The notes under the pieces were generated by a model. It did not search any database. It had not been told where the DNA came from and saw only the letters and a list, made by a program, of their open reading frames with translations. This document shows positions 1 to 8,252 of a stretch of DNA of 64,000 nucleotides, piece by piece. Numbering within the stretch: the first letter of the stretch is position 1; each line of letters starts with the position of its first letter. Origin of the DNA: Ensifer adhaerens (GTDB lineage Bacteria; Pseudomonadota; Alphaproteobacteria; Rhizobiales; Rhizobiaceae); NCBI RefSeq assembly GCF_000697965.2, contig NZ_CP015881.1:496001-560000 (forward strand). The letters run 5' to 3'. The position numbers were made by a program, and so were the translations under genes.

Positions 1-964
1 CGAGCATGGCTTCCATCAGCGCCGGTTGCGTGCGCCCGCGCAAACCCGCAAGCCCACGTCTCGACGCCTCGTCGACCAGGCAGTCAATGACCGGCCCGGC
101 CTGCCCTGGCCGCGCCAGGATCTGCAGTACCCGACCGATTTCACCGGCTTTGACGTAGTAGGCGAATGCACCGACCACGGCGCCCGTGCGCGCCGTCACC
201 AGCGCGTAGGCGAGTTCGCCCTGCTCGGGCTTCTTTTCGGCATCGGCAAGGATGTGGTCGAGCTGCCCGTCGCTCCATTCGGGGCGAAGCGGAAACGGCG
301 CGGTGAACTGGTCGACGACGGCGGCAAAGCCGCTGCGGTCCGTCTCGGTCGCGGTGAAGCCGGCCGGTGCCGCCCCCGCCTCGGGCAGGGCGGACCAGCG
401 CTGCTCGCCCTGGCCCATGCGCTTGCGATAGAACCTGTCGAGTGCGCGCGCGAAGGGGGCGGCGAGCCGGGCGGGCTTGATGCGGTTCGAGGCGACGCTC
501 AGGCTAAAGGTCGCCGGACGGATGACGCGCACCCAGTCGAGGCTGTATTGCGGCAGGACCACGCCCCGAAGCCGCGTCCACATCTGCACAGAGACTTCGC
601 TTGCTGTCTCACTGAAGGATAGATCCTGCGGACCGGCGAGGAAGGCCTTCATGAGGCGCGCTCCGGCCAAGGGGTCGCTTTCCCGGTCTTCCGCCATCAG
701 CGATCCGCAGATCGCGGCGCGCAAGTGCCGGCCGTTCAGTGTCATCGGCAGCGCATTGACGCCGACGAAGCCGGTAATCCGACCCTCGTCGTTCACATGC
801 ACGAGAGGTCTGATTTCCGGATCGCAGCCTGGCCCGTCGAGATAGAGTTGCCGCATATAGTCGGCAAGTGCTGGCGAAGCGGTCCGCTCGTCACGGAACA
901 CCCGCTGGAACATTCCGGCGACCGCTGGAACGTCCGCGTGGTCTAGCGAACGGATTTCGCTCAT
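1..964 (-). CDS. GNAT-like acetyltransferase, 3' end cut off by window edge
   Basis: The reading frame opens with ATG at 964 and stays open to the left edge (about 321 codons, C-terminus missing). The N-terminus (MSEIRSLDHADVPAVAGMF) looks like a GNAT opening and aligns with the gene at 3220-4368 (GNVRAMEPRDIPAVSSMF), followed by similar spacing, so the two are paralogues. Its start overlaps the methyltransferase stop by 4 bp (ATGA), so the two are translationally coupled. The setting in an exopolysaccharide cluster suggests acyl transfer to a sugar or carrier intermediate, but the substrate is unknown. GNAT assignment rests on N-terminal pattern and context only. Confidence 0.7.
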   Translation of the reverse strand, partial: MSEIRSLDHADVPAVAGMFQRVFRDERTASPALADYMRQLYLDGPGCDPEIRPLVHVNDEGRITGFVGVNALPMTLNGRHLRAAICGSLMAEDRESDPLAGARLMKAFLAGPQDLSFSETASEVSVQMWTRLRGVVLPQYSLDWVRVIRPATFSLSVASNRIKPARLAAPFARALDRFYRKRMGQGEQRWSALPEAGAAPAGFTATETDRSGFAAVVDQFTAPFPLRPEWSDGQLDHILADAEKKPEQGELAYALVTARTGAVVGAFAYYVKAGEIGRVLQILARPGQAGPVIDCLVDEASRRGLAGLRGRTQPALMEAML

Positions 965-1695
965 CGGGCCTGCTCTCCGGCGCCGGCCTCTGCCGGGCCG
1001 GCGATTTTCTGGACGATGGCGACGCGCGGCTTGCCGTCACGGTCGGATGCGAAGGTGACCGGTGCATAGGCTTTCGCCCGTGAGAGAAGTGCAGCCGCCT
1101 GCCGATCCTGGCCCTCGCCGAACTCGAACAACAGCCAGCCTCCCGGTTTCAGGAAGGCAAGGGCGTCCCGGATCAGGCGCTGGTGTATGGAAATGCCGTA
1201 GGGGCCTCCGTCGAATGCCTCGCGCGGCTCGTTGTCGAGCAGATGCGCGCGGTCCCCCTCCAGCCGGCCGGTCGAGATATAGGGTGGATTGCAGACCACC
1301 ATGTCGATCTTGCCCTGGAGATCGTCGCTTTCGAGCGCCGCAAAAAGATCGCCCTGCCGGACAAAGACGCGCGACCCGAGGCCGAGCCGATCGACGTTGC
1401 GGCGGGCAAGCGCCACGGTGCTGTCCGTCAGGTCAGCGCCCCAGACACGCGCCGACGGGATCTCTCTGGCGATACCAACGGCGAGGTTGCCGGAACCGCA
1501 GCACATGTCGATGATGGTGACGTCGAGGGGGGCGCCTTCAAGGATTGAGACGGCTCTTTTTCCAAGAAGCTCTGTTTCTTCCCGTGGAACCAGGACGTCG
1601 GGCGCAAGTTCCAGTTCGACACCCATGAAGCGGTGCAGTGTTGCGGCCCGGTCTTCGGTCGGTCGGTCGGTCTGATTGCTGTCGTTTTGCGCCAC
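961..1695 (-). CDS. PrmC/HemK-like class I SAM-dependent methyltransferase
   Basis: A Rossmann-fold methyltransferase of about 244 residues. It shows a VPREETELL segment, the SAM loop (DMCCGSGNLAVGIA) and the catalytic NPPY motif typical of N5-glutamine and N6-adenine methyltransferases. True PrmC methylates release-factor glutamines and usually sits next to prfA. Here it sits in a polysaccharide cluster, coupled to an acetyltransferase, and lacks most of the usual N-terminal helical domain of PrmC. The target may therefore differ, which is inference. I chose GTG at 1695 because AGGAG lies 5 nt upstream; GTG at 1701 would leave no spacing from the Shine-Dalgarno sequence. Confidence 0.75.
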   Translation of the reverse strand: MAQNDSNQTDRPTEDRAATLHRFMGVELELAPDVLVPREETELLGKRAVSILEGAPLDVTIIDMCCGSGNLAVGIAREIPSARVWGADLTDSTVALARRNVDRLGLGSRVFVRQGDLFAALESDDLQGKIDMVVCNPPYISTGRLEGDRAHLLDNEPREAFDGGPYGISIHQRLIRDALAFLKPGGWLLFEFGEGQDRQAAALLSRAKAYAPVTFASDRDGKPRVAIVQKIAGPAEAGAGEQAR

Positions 1696-1910
1696 AGCCA
1701 CTCCTCATGTCGCTGGAAAACTCTGTAGACGTGCGGACCGCAGCCTAGTGCAATTGAGTAAACGGAAGCTGAAATACAATTGCCGCGAGCACGTTAACCG
1801 CGCAATCATTTCTGCCTGTTACCGTGCGCGTGATCAGAAGGCGGGTGCTCGCTGTCATTGAACGCTTTTTGCGTGTAACAATGACGGGTTGAGGTCAAGG
1901 GCAGATCGGA

Positions 1911-3230
1911 ATGGCTTCGGAAGGTGTGAAGGAACGCGCGCACAAACCGTTCCTCTCGATGATCATATCCTATGCTGCATCCGGCGGCAGCCTTGTCATT
2001 GGCTCGGCTGCGCAGCTTCTGACCTTTGCGATCCTCGCGCGCTTTCTCGGCGTGCATGAATTCAGTGTCTTCGTCGCAATCACGGCCGTTGCCAACATCG
2101 CGGTTCACCTTTGTGGTCTCGGCGCGATGGAGTGCCTGGTGCGCCGTGTCGCGCGCGACCGGGGCATGTACCCGCAGATGCTCGGCCACAACATCATTCT
2201 GACCTCGATCAGTGGCGTGCTGCTGGTGTTGCTCGGCGCAGCGGTGTTGCCGTTCTTCTTCACGCTTTCGCCCGATCCCGCGGCCAATGTCGCGGTGATC
2301 ACCTTGATGCTCGTGACCAACATCATCTTCGTGCGGGTCATCGTGCTGGCGGAGCAGATCTTTCTTGCGCATTCGAATTTTGCCTCGGCCAACAAGGTGG
2401 TCGTCGGTTTCGCCCTGGCGCGCACCATAGCTGCAGCGCTCGCCTGCATCGCCTTCGGGGTCGCGACGGTGGCCTCCTGGGCTGTTTGGCAGTTCGTATG
2501 CCATGTAATCGTGGCCCTCGGCTGCTGGCGAGCGGTCAAGGGGTTGGGACGCCCGACCTATGGCATCGTGCGGGAAGAGCTACCGCTCGGGCTCTATTTC
2601 AGCATCCCGTTCATCCTGCGCGCCGTCCGGCAGAACGCCGACCTTCTGGTCCTGAGCCTCGTGGCGAGCGCCGAGGTCATGTCCAGCTACAGCGTCGCGC
2701 GGCGCATGCTGGAGAGCAGCTATCTGTCGGTTGAGGCCTTGAACCGGCTGATCTATCCGGGTTCGGCAAAGGCAACGGCAGCCGGCCTGCACCACGCCTT
2801 CGAGCGCGTGCGCAAGGTTCTGTTCGCGGCCACCTCGATCAGCATTGCCGCGGCCGTTGCCGTTTTCGTGCTGGCGCCGGTGCTGCCCTATCTCTTCGGC
2901 AAGGACTACGTCTCCCTCGTTTCCTTCGTTCGCATCCTGTGCTGGGTCGTGGTGCCGCTCGCCATGTGGTCGGTGGCGATGGAGGCCCTTGGTGCGTCCG
3001 GCCACCATCCGGCGCGCGCTTTGGTCATGGGCCTTGGCAGCGTGCTTGGTGCGGCACTCACCGCCTGGGCGACCTGGTACGCACCGCCGACAGGCACGTT
3101 TATTTCCTTCTACGTGATCGAGACCGCGATGGTGATCGTCTCATGGGCGGTCTTCCTGCGCTTCGTGCGGCGCGATCGGGAACAGGCCGGCGCGGCCTCC
3201 CTGTCGACGGGGGTGGTGCATGGAGGTTGA
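1911..3230 (+). CDS. Wzx-like polysaccharide flippase (MATE/PST superfamily)
   Basis: A 439-residue, very hydrophobic protein with about 12-14 predicted membrane segments spread over its length. The N-terminal pattern (GGSLVIGSAAQLLTFAILARFLG) is typical of oligosaccharide flippases of the polysaccharide biosynthesis family. It should translocate undecaprenyl-linked repeat units across the inner membrane for Wzy-type polymerisation. It is divergent from the methyltransferase gene (209-bp gap) and overlaps the next acetyltransferase by 11 bp. The presence of Wzy-like and Wzz-like genes downstream supports the role. Confidence 0.85.
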   Translation: MASEGVKERAHKPFLSMIISYAASGGSLVIGSAAQLLTFAILARFLGVHEFSVFVAITAVANIAVHLCGLGAMECLVRRVARDRGMYPQMLGHNIILTSISGVLLVLLGAAVLPFFFTLSPDPAANVAVITLMLVTNIIFVRVIVLAEQIFLAHSNFASANKVVVGFALARTIAAALACIAFGVATVASWAVWQFVCHVIVALGCWRAVKGLGRPTYGIVREELPLGLYFSIPFILRAVRQNADLLVLSLVASAEVMSSYSVARRMLESSYLSVEALNRLIYPGSAKATAAGLHHAFERVRKVLFAATSISIAAAVAVFVLAPVLPYLFGKDYVSLVSFVRILCWVVVPLAMWSVAMEALGASGHHPARALVMGLGSVLGAALTAWATWYAPPTGTFISFYVIETAMVIVSWAVFLRFVRRDREQAGAASLSTGVVHGG

Positions 3231-4368
3231 GCTCGGGAAGATCCAGGCCGCACGGTCGTCCGGACGGGAAATGCCCCGGATGGGCAATGTGCGCGCCATG
3301 GAACCCCGGGATATCCCAGCCGTCAGCAGCATGTTCACCCGGATCTTTCGCAAGCGGGAGCAAGAGGCGAGCGCGGAGCTTCAGAACTATGTCGAGACCA
3401 TCTTCTTCGGCAGCCCGCTTTATGCGCCGGAACACGGCAGCATCGTCTACGACGACGGGACCGGCGGCATCGGCAGCGCCATTCTAGCGATTCCCATGGA
3501 GTTCACGGTCAACGGTCGCCGAACGGTGGCGAAACTTCTCTGCGCCTTCATGTCCGAGGGCAAGGCCGGTGCGGTCGGCGCCGCCTGCCTGGCGCGCGCC
3601 ATGCGTGCGACACGGCAAGACATGTGTTTTTCCGACAACTCGTCTCCGGTCAGCGCCGATCACTGGGTCGCTGGTGGTGGCGTCGTGCTGCCGATCCAGA
3701 GCCTCGACTGGCGCCGCTCCTTCCGGCCGTTCAGAGCCTGGGGGCTGACGGTTGGCAGGCAAGTGCGCCTGCTCAGATCCCCGATGCTCTCCGAGCCGCT
3801 TGCGCTTGCGGACCGGCTTTTGCGCCGCCGCCGCCCGCGCACCAAGCCCGATCCCGTTGCCGGCTGCACGACGCACGCCATTGATCCCGCTGCCTTCGTC
3901 GATCTCGCAGAACCCATGCTGCAGCGATTTTCCGTCAGGCCGGTCTGGTCGCGCAGCGAATTCGACTGGCTGGTGACGGTCGCGCGACTGAACACGCCGC
4001 TCGGCGAGCTTCTCTGCCGCGAGGTCCGGGATGAAAGCGGGCGCGTCATCGGCGCTTATCTCTACTTCGGCAAGGCCGGCGAGCGGGCAACGGTGCTCAA
4101 CGTCGTCTGCGAGGCCGGCCGTGAGTTCGCCGTCACCGCACAGATGTTCCATGCGCTTGACGCCGAGGGTTACGCGCTCGCCGTCGGCAGCTCGCAGCCG
4201 TTCCTCATGAATGCGATCTCGCGCCAGAGATGGCTGTCCTTCCACCATCGCGGCTATTTCTGCATGGTGACGCGGCATGCGGATCTGAAAGACGCGGCCC
4301 AGCGCAACGATATCTATGTGGGCGGTCTGGCATCGGAGAGCTGGAGCCGGTTGTTGACCGACTTCTGA
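3220..4368 (+). CDS. GNAT-like acetyltransferase, paralogue of the gene at the left edge
   Basis: A 382-residue soluble protein beginning with a GNAT-like pattern (VRAMEPRDIPAVSSMFTRIF) and containing a second GNAT-like half after about residue 230. It is similar in order and spacing to the truncated gene at 1-964. It overlaps the flippase stop by 11 bp, so is probably translated from the same message. Start choice is uncertain: ATGs at 3220, 3271 and 3280 are in frame, and 3280 matches the paralogue start best. A role in acylating the repeat unit is inferred from context; the sugar target is not evident. Confidence 0.65.
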   Translation: MEVELGKIQAARSSGREMPRMGNVRAMEPRDIPAVSSMFTRIFRKREQEASAELQNYVETIFFGSPLYAPEHGSIVYDDGTGGIGSAILAIPMEFTVNGRRTVAKLLCAFMSEGKAGAVGAACLARAMRATRQDMCFSDNSSPVSADHWVAGGGVVLPIQSLDWRRSFRPFRAWGLTVGRQVRLLRSPMLSEPLALADRLLRRRRPRTKPDPVAGCTTHAIDPAAFVDLAEPMLQRFSVRPVWSRSEFDWLVTVARLNTPLGELLCREVRDESGRVIGAYLYFGKAGERATVLNVVCEAGREFAVTAQMFHALDAEGYALAVGSSQPFLMNAISRQRWLSFHHRGYFCMVTRHADLKDAAQRNDIYVGGLASESWSRLLTDF

Positions 4369-4377
4369 AGCGACGGG

Positions 4378-4401
4378 TTAAGCGGCAATCCTGCCGTTTA
4401 A
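4378..4401. promoter_or_regulatory. Hairpin between acetyltransferase and chain-length gene
   Basis: TTAAGCGGCA and TGCCGTTTAA pair over 10 bp with one G-T wobble and a 4-nt loop. It lies 10 bp after the acetyltransferase stop. No U-tract follows, so it may be an attenuator, RNA processing site or protein-binding dyad rather than a strong terminator. Confidence 0.4.
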
Positions 4402-4495
4402 CGGAATATTCACCGTACAACCTTAATTCTGCGCTAGAAGGCGGCTCGCGGGGTCACGATCTTCGCGTCTTGATGGGCGTGCGTGAGGGATGCTT

Positions 4496-6136
4496 ATGTA
4501 TAGGCCGGACGAGGCCGGAAAACAGGGGGCCAGCCAACCGGCACGCGAGCAGCGTGCACCGGTCGAAAGAGGCTCGCTGCTCGATCTGCTCTCGTCAGAC
4601 CTTCACGAAGCGAAGTCTGGCGCTGACGGTTCGGCAACAGACAGGCCCGCCGAAGTCCAGCATCAATCCAGAGATATTCCGAAAGCCTCGCCCCATCCGG
4701 CTGACTTGGTACCGCCCGTGTCCAGAGCGGCCGGCGCGCCTCGCGACAGCTATTTTCCCGGGTTGAGTGGCCTCAGCCGGATCGGCGTCGACGATATCAT
4801 CGGCTGGTTGCGCGACGGGCTCATCTGGATCGTGCTGGCGCTCGTCCTGTGTGTGGGGGCCGCGCTCGCCTATGCGATGACGGCGACGCCCCGCTATACG
4901 GTCTACACCGATATCGTCGTCGATCCGTCCAACCTCAATGTCGTCAGCGATGACGTCTTCACCACCAATCCGCAGCGCGATGCGCAGTTGCTGGAAGTGG
5001 AAAGCAAGCTGCGTATCCTGACGTCGCGCAATGTGCTGTCGCGGGTGATCACCCAGATGCGCCTCACCGAGGACCCGGAATTCGTGAAGCCCTCGGCCTT
5101 CAGTTCGCTGAAGAACCTCTTCTCGACGAAGGCGGAGCAGCAGGCCGGAAACGAGCTTGCTGCCATGCGGGCCTTGTCGGAGCGGGTGGAAGCCCGGCGC
5201 GAAGAGCGGTCCTTCGTGGTGGTGATGAAGGTCTGGAGCGAAGAGCCTGCGAAAGCGGTGACGCTGTCGGATGCGATCGTCGCGGCTTTCGAGCAGGAGC
5301 TGTTTCAGTCCGCCGCCGAGAGCGCCGGTCGCGTCGCGCAGAGCCTCAACGCCCGGCTCGACGAGTTGCGCCACAACGTCACCGAATCCGAACGCGCGGT
5401 CGAGGATTTCCGCCGCAAGAACGGGCTGCAGTCGACCAATGACGGTCAGCTCGTGAGCAATCAGCTTTCGAACGAACTCAACACCCAGGTTCTCGACGCC
5501 CAACAGCGCTTCATCCAGGCCGATACCCGCTACCGGCAGATGAACGACGCGATAACACAGGGGCGGACCGCAAGTGCATCCGAGTTTGAATCCGTCAACA
5601 TGACGAACCTGCGAGAGCAGTATAACGTGCTGCAGCAGCAGATCGCCTCCATGCAGCGCACCTATGGGGAGCGCCATCCCCGCCTCGTCAATGCGCGCTC
5701 GGAGCGTGCGAACCTGGAATCGGCCATGGCCGACGAGGCGCGCCGCATCCTCGATCGCGCCAAGGCGGACATGGACCGGGAGCAGCAGGCCTTTTCGGCC
5801 TTGCGCGCCAAGGCGAGCGACGAGAAGTCGAACGTGTTCTCCGACAACGAAGCCCAGGTGCAGCTGCGAGACCTCGAAAGGGACGCGCGCGCCAAGGCTG
5901 CCATCTATGAGACCCACCTGGCGCGCGCCCAGCAGATCACCGAACGCCAGCAGATCGACACGACCAATGTTCGCGTGATCTCGCGCGCCTTGCCGCCGAA
6001 TGCGCGCAGCTGGCCGCCGCGCACCGTGGTTCTGGTCGCCGGCGGCGGTTTCCTGGGGACTATTCTCGGCATATCCCTCGCGCTTGCCCTCGGTCTGTGG
6101 AGATACATCCGTCGTCCGCAGCCCCTGGCGCCGTGA
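4496..6136 (+). CDS. Wzz/GumC-type polysaccharide chain-length (co-polymerase) protein
   Basis: A 546-residue inner-membrane protein. There is a roughly 100-residue cytoplasmic N-terminus, a membrane helix at about 108-127, a long periplasmic region with coiled-coil-rich stretches (about 250-480), and a second membrane helix at about 510-535 with a PPR/PP motif just before it. This is the Wzz/GumC layout. It ends after the second helix and so lacks the C-terminal tyrosine-kinase (Walker) domain of ExoP/Wzc proteins. I chose the ATG at 4496 because GAGGG lies 6-7 nt upstream; the ATG at 4490 is too close. It controls polymer length with the Wzy-like protein that follows. Confidence 0.85.
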   Translation: MYRPDEAGKQGASQPAREQRAPVERGSLLDLLSSDLHEAKSGADGSATDRPAEVQHQSRDIPKASPHPADLVPPVSRAAGAPRDSYFPGLSGLSRIGVDDIIGWLRDGLIWIVLALVLCVGAALAYAMTATPRYTVYTDIVVDPSNLNVVSDDVFTTNPQRDAQLLEVESKLRILTSRNVLSRVITQMRLTEDPEFVKPSAFSSLKNLFSTKAEQQAGNELAAMRALSERVEARREERSFVVVMKVWSEEPAKAVTLSDAIVAAFEQELFQSAAESAGRVAQSLNARLDELRHNVTESERAVEDFRRKNGLQSTNDGQLVSNQLSNELNTQVLDAQQRFIQADTRYRQMNDAITQGRTASASEFESVNMTNLREQYNVLQQQIASMQRTYGERHPRLVNARSERANLESAMADEARRILDRAKADMDREQQAFSALRAKASDEKSNVFSDNEAQVQLRDLERDARAKAAIYETHLARAQQITERQQIDTTNVRVISRALPPNARSWPPRTVVLVAGGGFLGTILGISLALALGLWRYIRRPQPLAP

Positions 6137-6149
6137 GAGGGCGGCCATC

Positions 6150-7481
6150 GTGCCCGATCTCAGCGGCAGCCCGGCCAATTCTGCAGAAACCTTGAGGGTC
6201 CGCGTCGGGACCTTCCTGTTCCTGGCCATTTCCATCTACTACTGGATCCCCTTTCATTCCTTCGTCGACCTGACCAAGGAAAGTCTGCTGGAACCGGGCG
6301 GCGACAATTCCAGCCGGCTGAACCAGATCGTGGCACTGCTGCTGTTTGCAGGCGCCTCCTGCTACGGTGTGCTGCATCCGATGCGGCGTGGGCTTATGCA
6401 GCCGCGGGTGCTGCTTGCGATCCTGCTTTTGTGGGTGCTCTTTGCCTGCCTGGTCTCCGCTCATCCGGCCAACGGCATCAAGGCGATCATCCTGACGACG
6501 ATGGTTGCGGTCAACGCCAACGTCTATCTGCTGCTGCCGGCCAACGAGCGGCACTTCGCCAAGATGCTGGCGGTCTCGACGCTCGTCATGCTCGCGGTTG
6601 CCTATTACGGCGTCCTGTTCAAGCCGCTTCTGTCCATTCACCAGGCCAACGAAGTGCTGGAGCCGATGCATGCAGGGCTGTGGCGCGGCCATTTCCGTCA
6701 CAAGAACGAAGCGGCGGTCGCCATGGTGCTTGCCTCGTTTCTCGGCCTGTACGTCCTGCGCCGGTGGTCGAAGCTTGTCGGCCTGACCATCGTTAGTCTG
6801 GCCTTCTTCTTCCTCATCCATACGGGAGGAAAGACCTCGACGGCGATGTTGCCGGGCATTCTGCTTCTGGCGTGGCTCTTCGAACATGTGCGCTTGCTGC
6901 GCATCCCGATCGCGATCGGCGGCGTGGCCCTGTTCAACCTTTTCGCCGTCGGGTCGGCCGTCTTCCGACCGCTCGGCGAATTCGTCTCGTCGCTCGGCAT
7001 CGACGCGACCTTCACGAACCGGGCCGATGTCTGGCGCTTCGCCTTTTCGGTGATCGCCGAACAGCCGTTTATCGGGCGTGGCTTCAAGGCCTTCTGGCAG
7101 ACCGAGGAAGTGGTGTTCAGCGGCGGTGGCATCGAGACTTGGGCGGTTCGTGCGGCCCATGCGCACAATTCGTATCTCGAGACGCTTCTCGTCATCGGCA
7201 TTCCGGGGTTGATCCTCACGCTGCTTTGGTTGGTGGTGCTCCCGCTCTATCATATCTCGCGCATTCCGCCGGCCCGGCAGCACAGCGACCTCACGCGGCT
7301 GTTCCTGCGGATCTGGCTCTATTCGATCTACAGCGCCAGCCTTGAGGCCTTCTTCTTCGATGGTCCGAATGTGCTCTGGTTTACCTTGCTTTTCGCGATT
7401 TGCGGTTTGCGCCTGCAGTCCTCGGCAGCGCTTGCAACCGAACCACGCCCGCTTGCACAAAGGATGGTGGCGCATGCCTAG
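6150..7481 (+). CDS. Wzy-like polysaccharide polymerase (O-antigen ligase/polymerase family)
   Basis: A 443-residue polytopic membrane protein with about 10-12 helices. The signature of the Wzy_C/O-antigen ligase family is near residues 310-360: GRGFKAFW, then the conserved His-Asn segment AHAHNSYLE and a hydrophobic GIPGLILTLLWL stretch. It probably joins lipid-linked repeat units in the periplasm. The start is a GTG at 6150 preceded by GAGAGGG; upstream in-frame codons overlap the previous gene. It lies 13 bp after the chain-length gene and overlaps the deacetylase start by 8 bp. A ligase role cannot be excluded, but Wzx and Wzz neighbours favour polymerase. Confidence 0.8.
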   Translation: MPDLSGSPANSAETLRVRVGTFLFLAISIYYWIPFHSFVDLTKESLLEPGGDNSSRLNQIVALLLFAGASCYGVLHPMRRGLMQPRVLLAILLLWVLFACLVSAHPANGIKAIILTTMVAVNANVYLLLPANERHFAKMLAVSTLVMLAVAYYGVLFKPLLSIHQANEVLEPMHAGLWRGHFRHKNEAAVAMVLASFLGLYVLRRWSKLVGLTIVSLAFFFLIHTGGKTSTAMLPGILLLAWLFEHVRLLRIPIAIGGVALFNLFAVGSAVFRPLGEFVSSLGIDATFTNRADVWRFAFSVIAEQPFIGRGFKAFWQTEEVVFSGGGIETWAVRAAHAHNSYLETLLVIGIPGLILTLLWLVVLPLYHISRIPPARQHSDLTRLFLRIWLYSIYSASLEAFFFDGPNVLWFTLLFAICGLRLQSSAALATEPRPLAQRMVAHA

Positions 7482-8244
7482 TTTTTCACAGGCTCTGTCG
7501 AGGGTCGACGGCCTTGTCGACCGCGTCGCCAACCGGCTGATCTGGCGTCTCGCGTCGAAACCCCGTGACGTCATAACCGACGCGCCGCTCGTGTCCTTCA
7601 CCTTCGACGACGTGCCGGACACAGCACTTCACAATGGCGCCGCTATTCTCGAACGTCACGGCGTGCGCGGAACGTTCTACATCGCCGGGGGGCTTGCGGG
7701 GCGCGTCGAAACGGATCGCACCCTGATCTCGCCCGAGGGCTGCGCGGATCTCGCCTGCCGGGGTCACGAGGTCGGCTGCCACACCTATTCCCATAGCAAG
7801 ATCAGGCGTTTGGGCGGAAGTGGGCTTGCCCGGGATCTCGACCGCAATGCCGCCTATCTCAGGCAAAGCGGCGTCGGCCCGGCCGCGACCAACTTTGCCT
7901 TTCCCTACAACGCCGCCTGGCCGCTGGCGCGCCGGGAGTTGGCGCGCCGCTACCGCACCTGCCGCGCGGCCGGCGAGGGCATCAACCGCACGGCCGTCGA
8001 TCCGCTGATGCTGAAGGCCGTCGAGATCCGGCAGCCGGAGACGGACGCGCAGGCGCTCACGGGCTGGATCGAAGATGTCGTCGATCGGCCTGGCTGGCTC
8101 GTGTTTTTCACCCACGACATCGCCGCGCGCCCGACGCCCTATGGCTGCACGCCCGAGACCTTCGAGAACCTGGTTCGCTACGCGGTTGAGAAGGGCTGTG
8201 TCGTGTTGCCGGTCGAGCAGGCGCTCGACAGGCTCGGCTGGTAG
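7474..8244 (+). CDS. Polysaccharide deacetylase (NodB-like, CE4 family)
   Basis: A 256-residue protein with NodB-homology motifs: TFDD (Asp45-Asp46), HTYSH with metal ligands His103 and His107, an FPYN segment near residue 150, and a late HDI motif. CE4 enzymes remove N- or O-acetyl groups from polysaccharides using a divalent metal. No clear signal peptide is visible, so it may act on cytoplasmic lipid-linked intermediates. The start at ATG 7474 has AGGA upstream and overlaps the polymerase stop. Paired with two acetyltransferase-like genes, it suggests acetylation of this polymer is adjusted. Confidence 0.85.
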   Translation: MPSFSQALSRVDGLVDRVANRLIWRLASKPRDVITDAPLVSFTFDDVPDTALHNGAAILERHGVRGTFYIAGGLAGRVETDRTLISPEGCADLACRGHEVGCHTYSHSKIRRLGGSGLARDLDRNAAYLRQSGVGPAATNFAFPYNAAWPLARRELARRYRTCRAAGEGINRTAVDPLMLKAVEIRQPETDAQALTGWIEDVVDRPGWLVFFTHDIAARPTPYGCTPETFENLVRYAVEKGCVVLPVEQALDRLGW

Positions 8245-8252
8245 GAGGACGC

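Noticed and set aside
26..622. 198-codon plus-strand frame at the left edge
   Set aside because: It is antisense to the acetyltransferase-like gene, which is open from 964 to the edge and has a paralogue in the window.
4595..6235. 546-codon open frame on the minus strand opposite the chain-length gene
   Set aside because: It is rich in Arg, His and Gly with no domain or Shine-Dalgarno, and lies wholly opposite a convincing membrane protein. High GC content often keeps such antisense frames open.
6060..7622. 520-codon minus-strand frame opposite the polymerase
   Set aside because: Low hydrophobicity, Arg/His/Gln-rich composition and no motif; the plus-strand frame encodes a clear Wzy-like protein.
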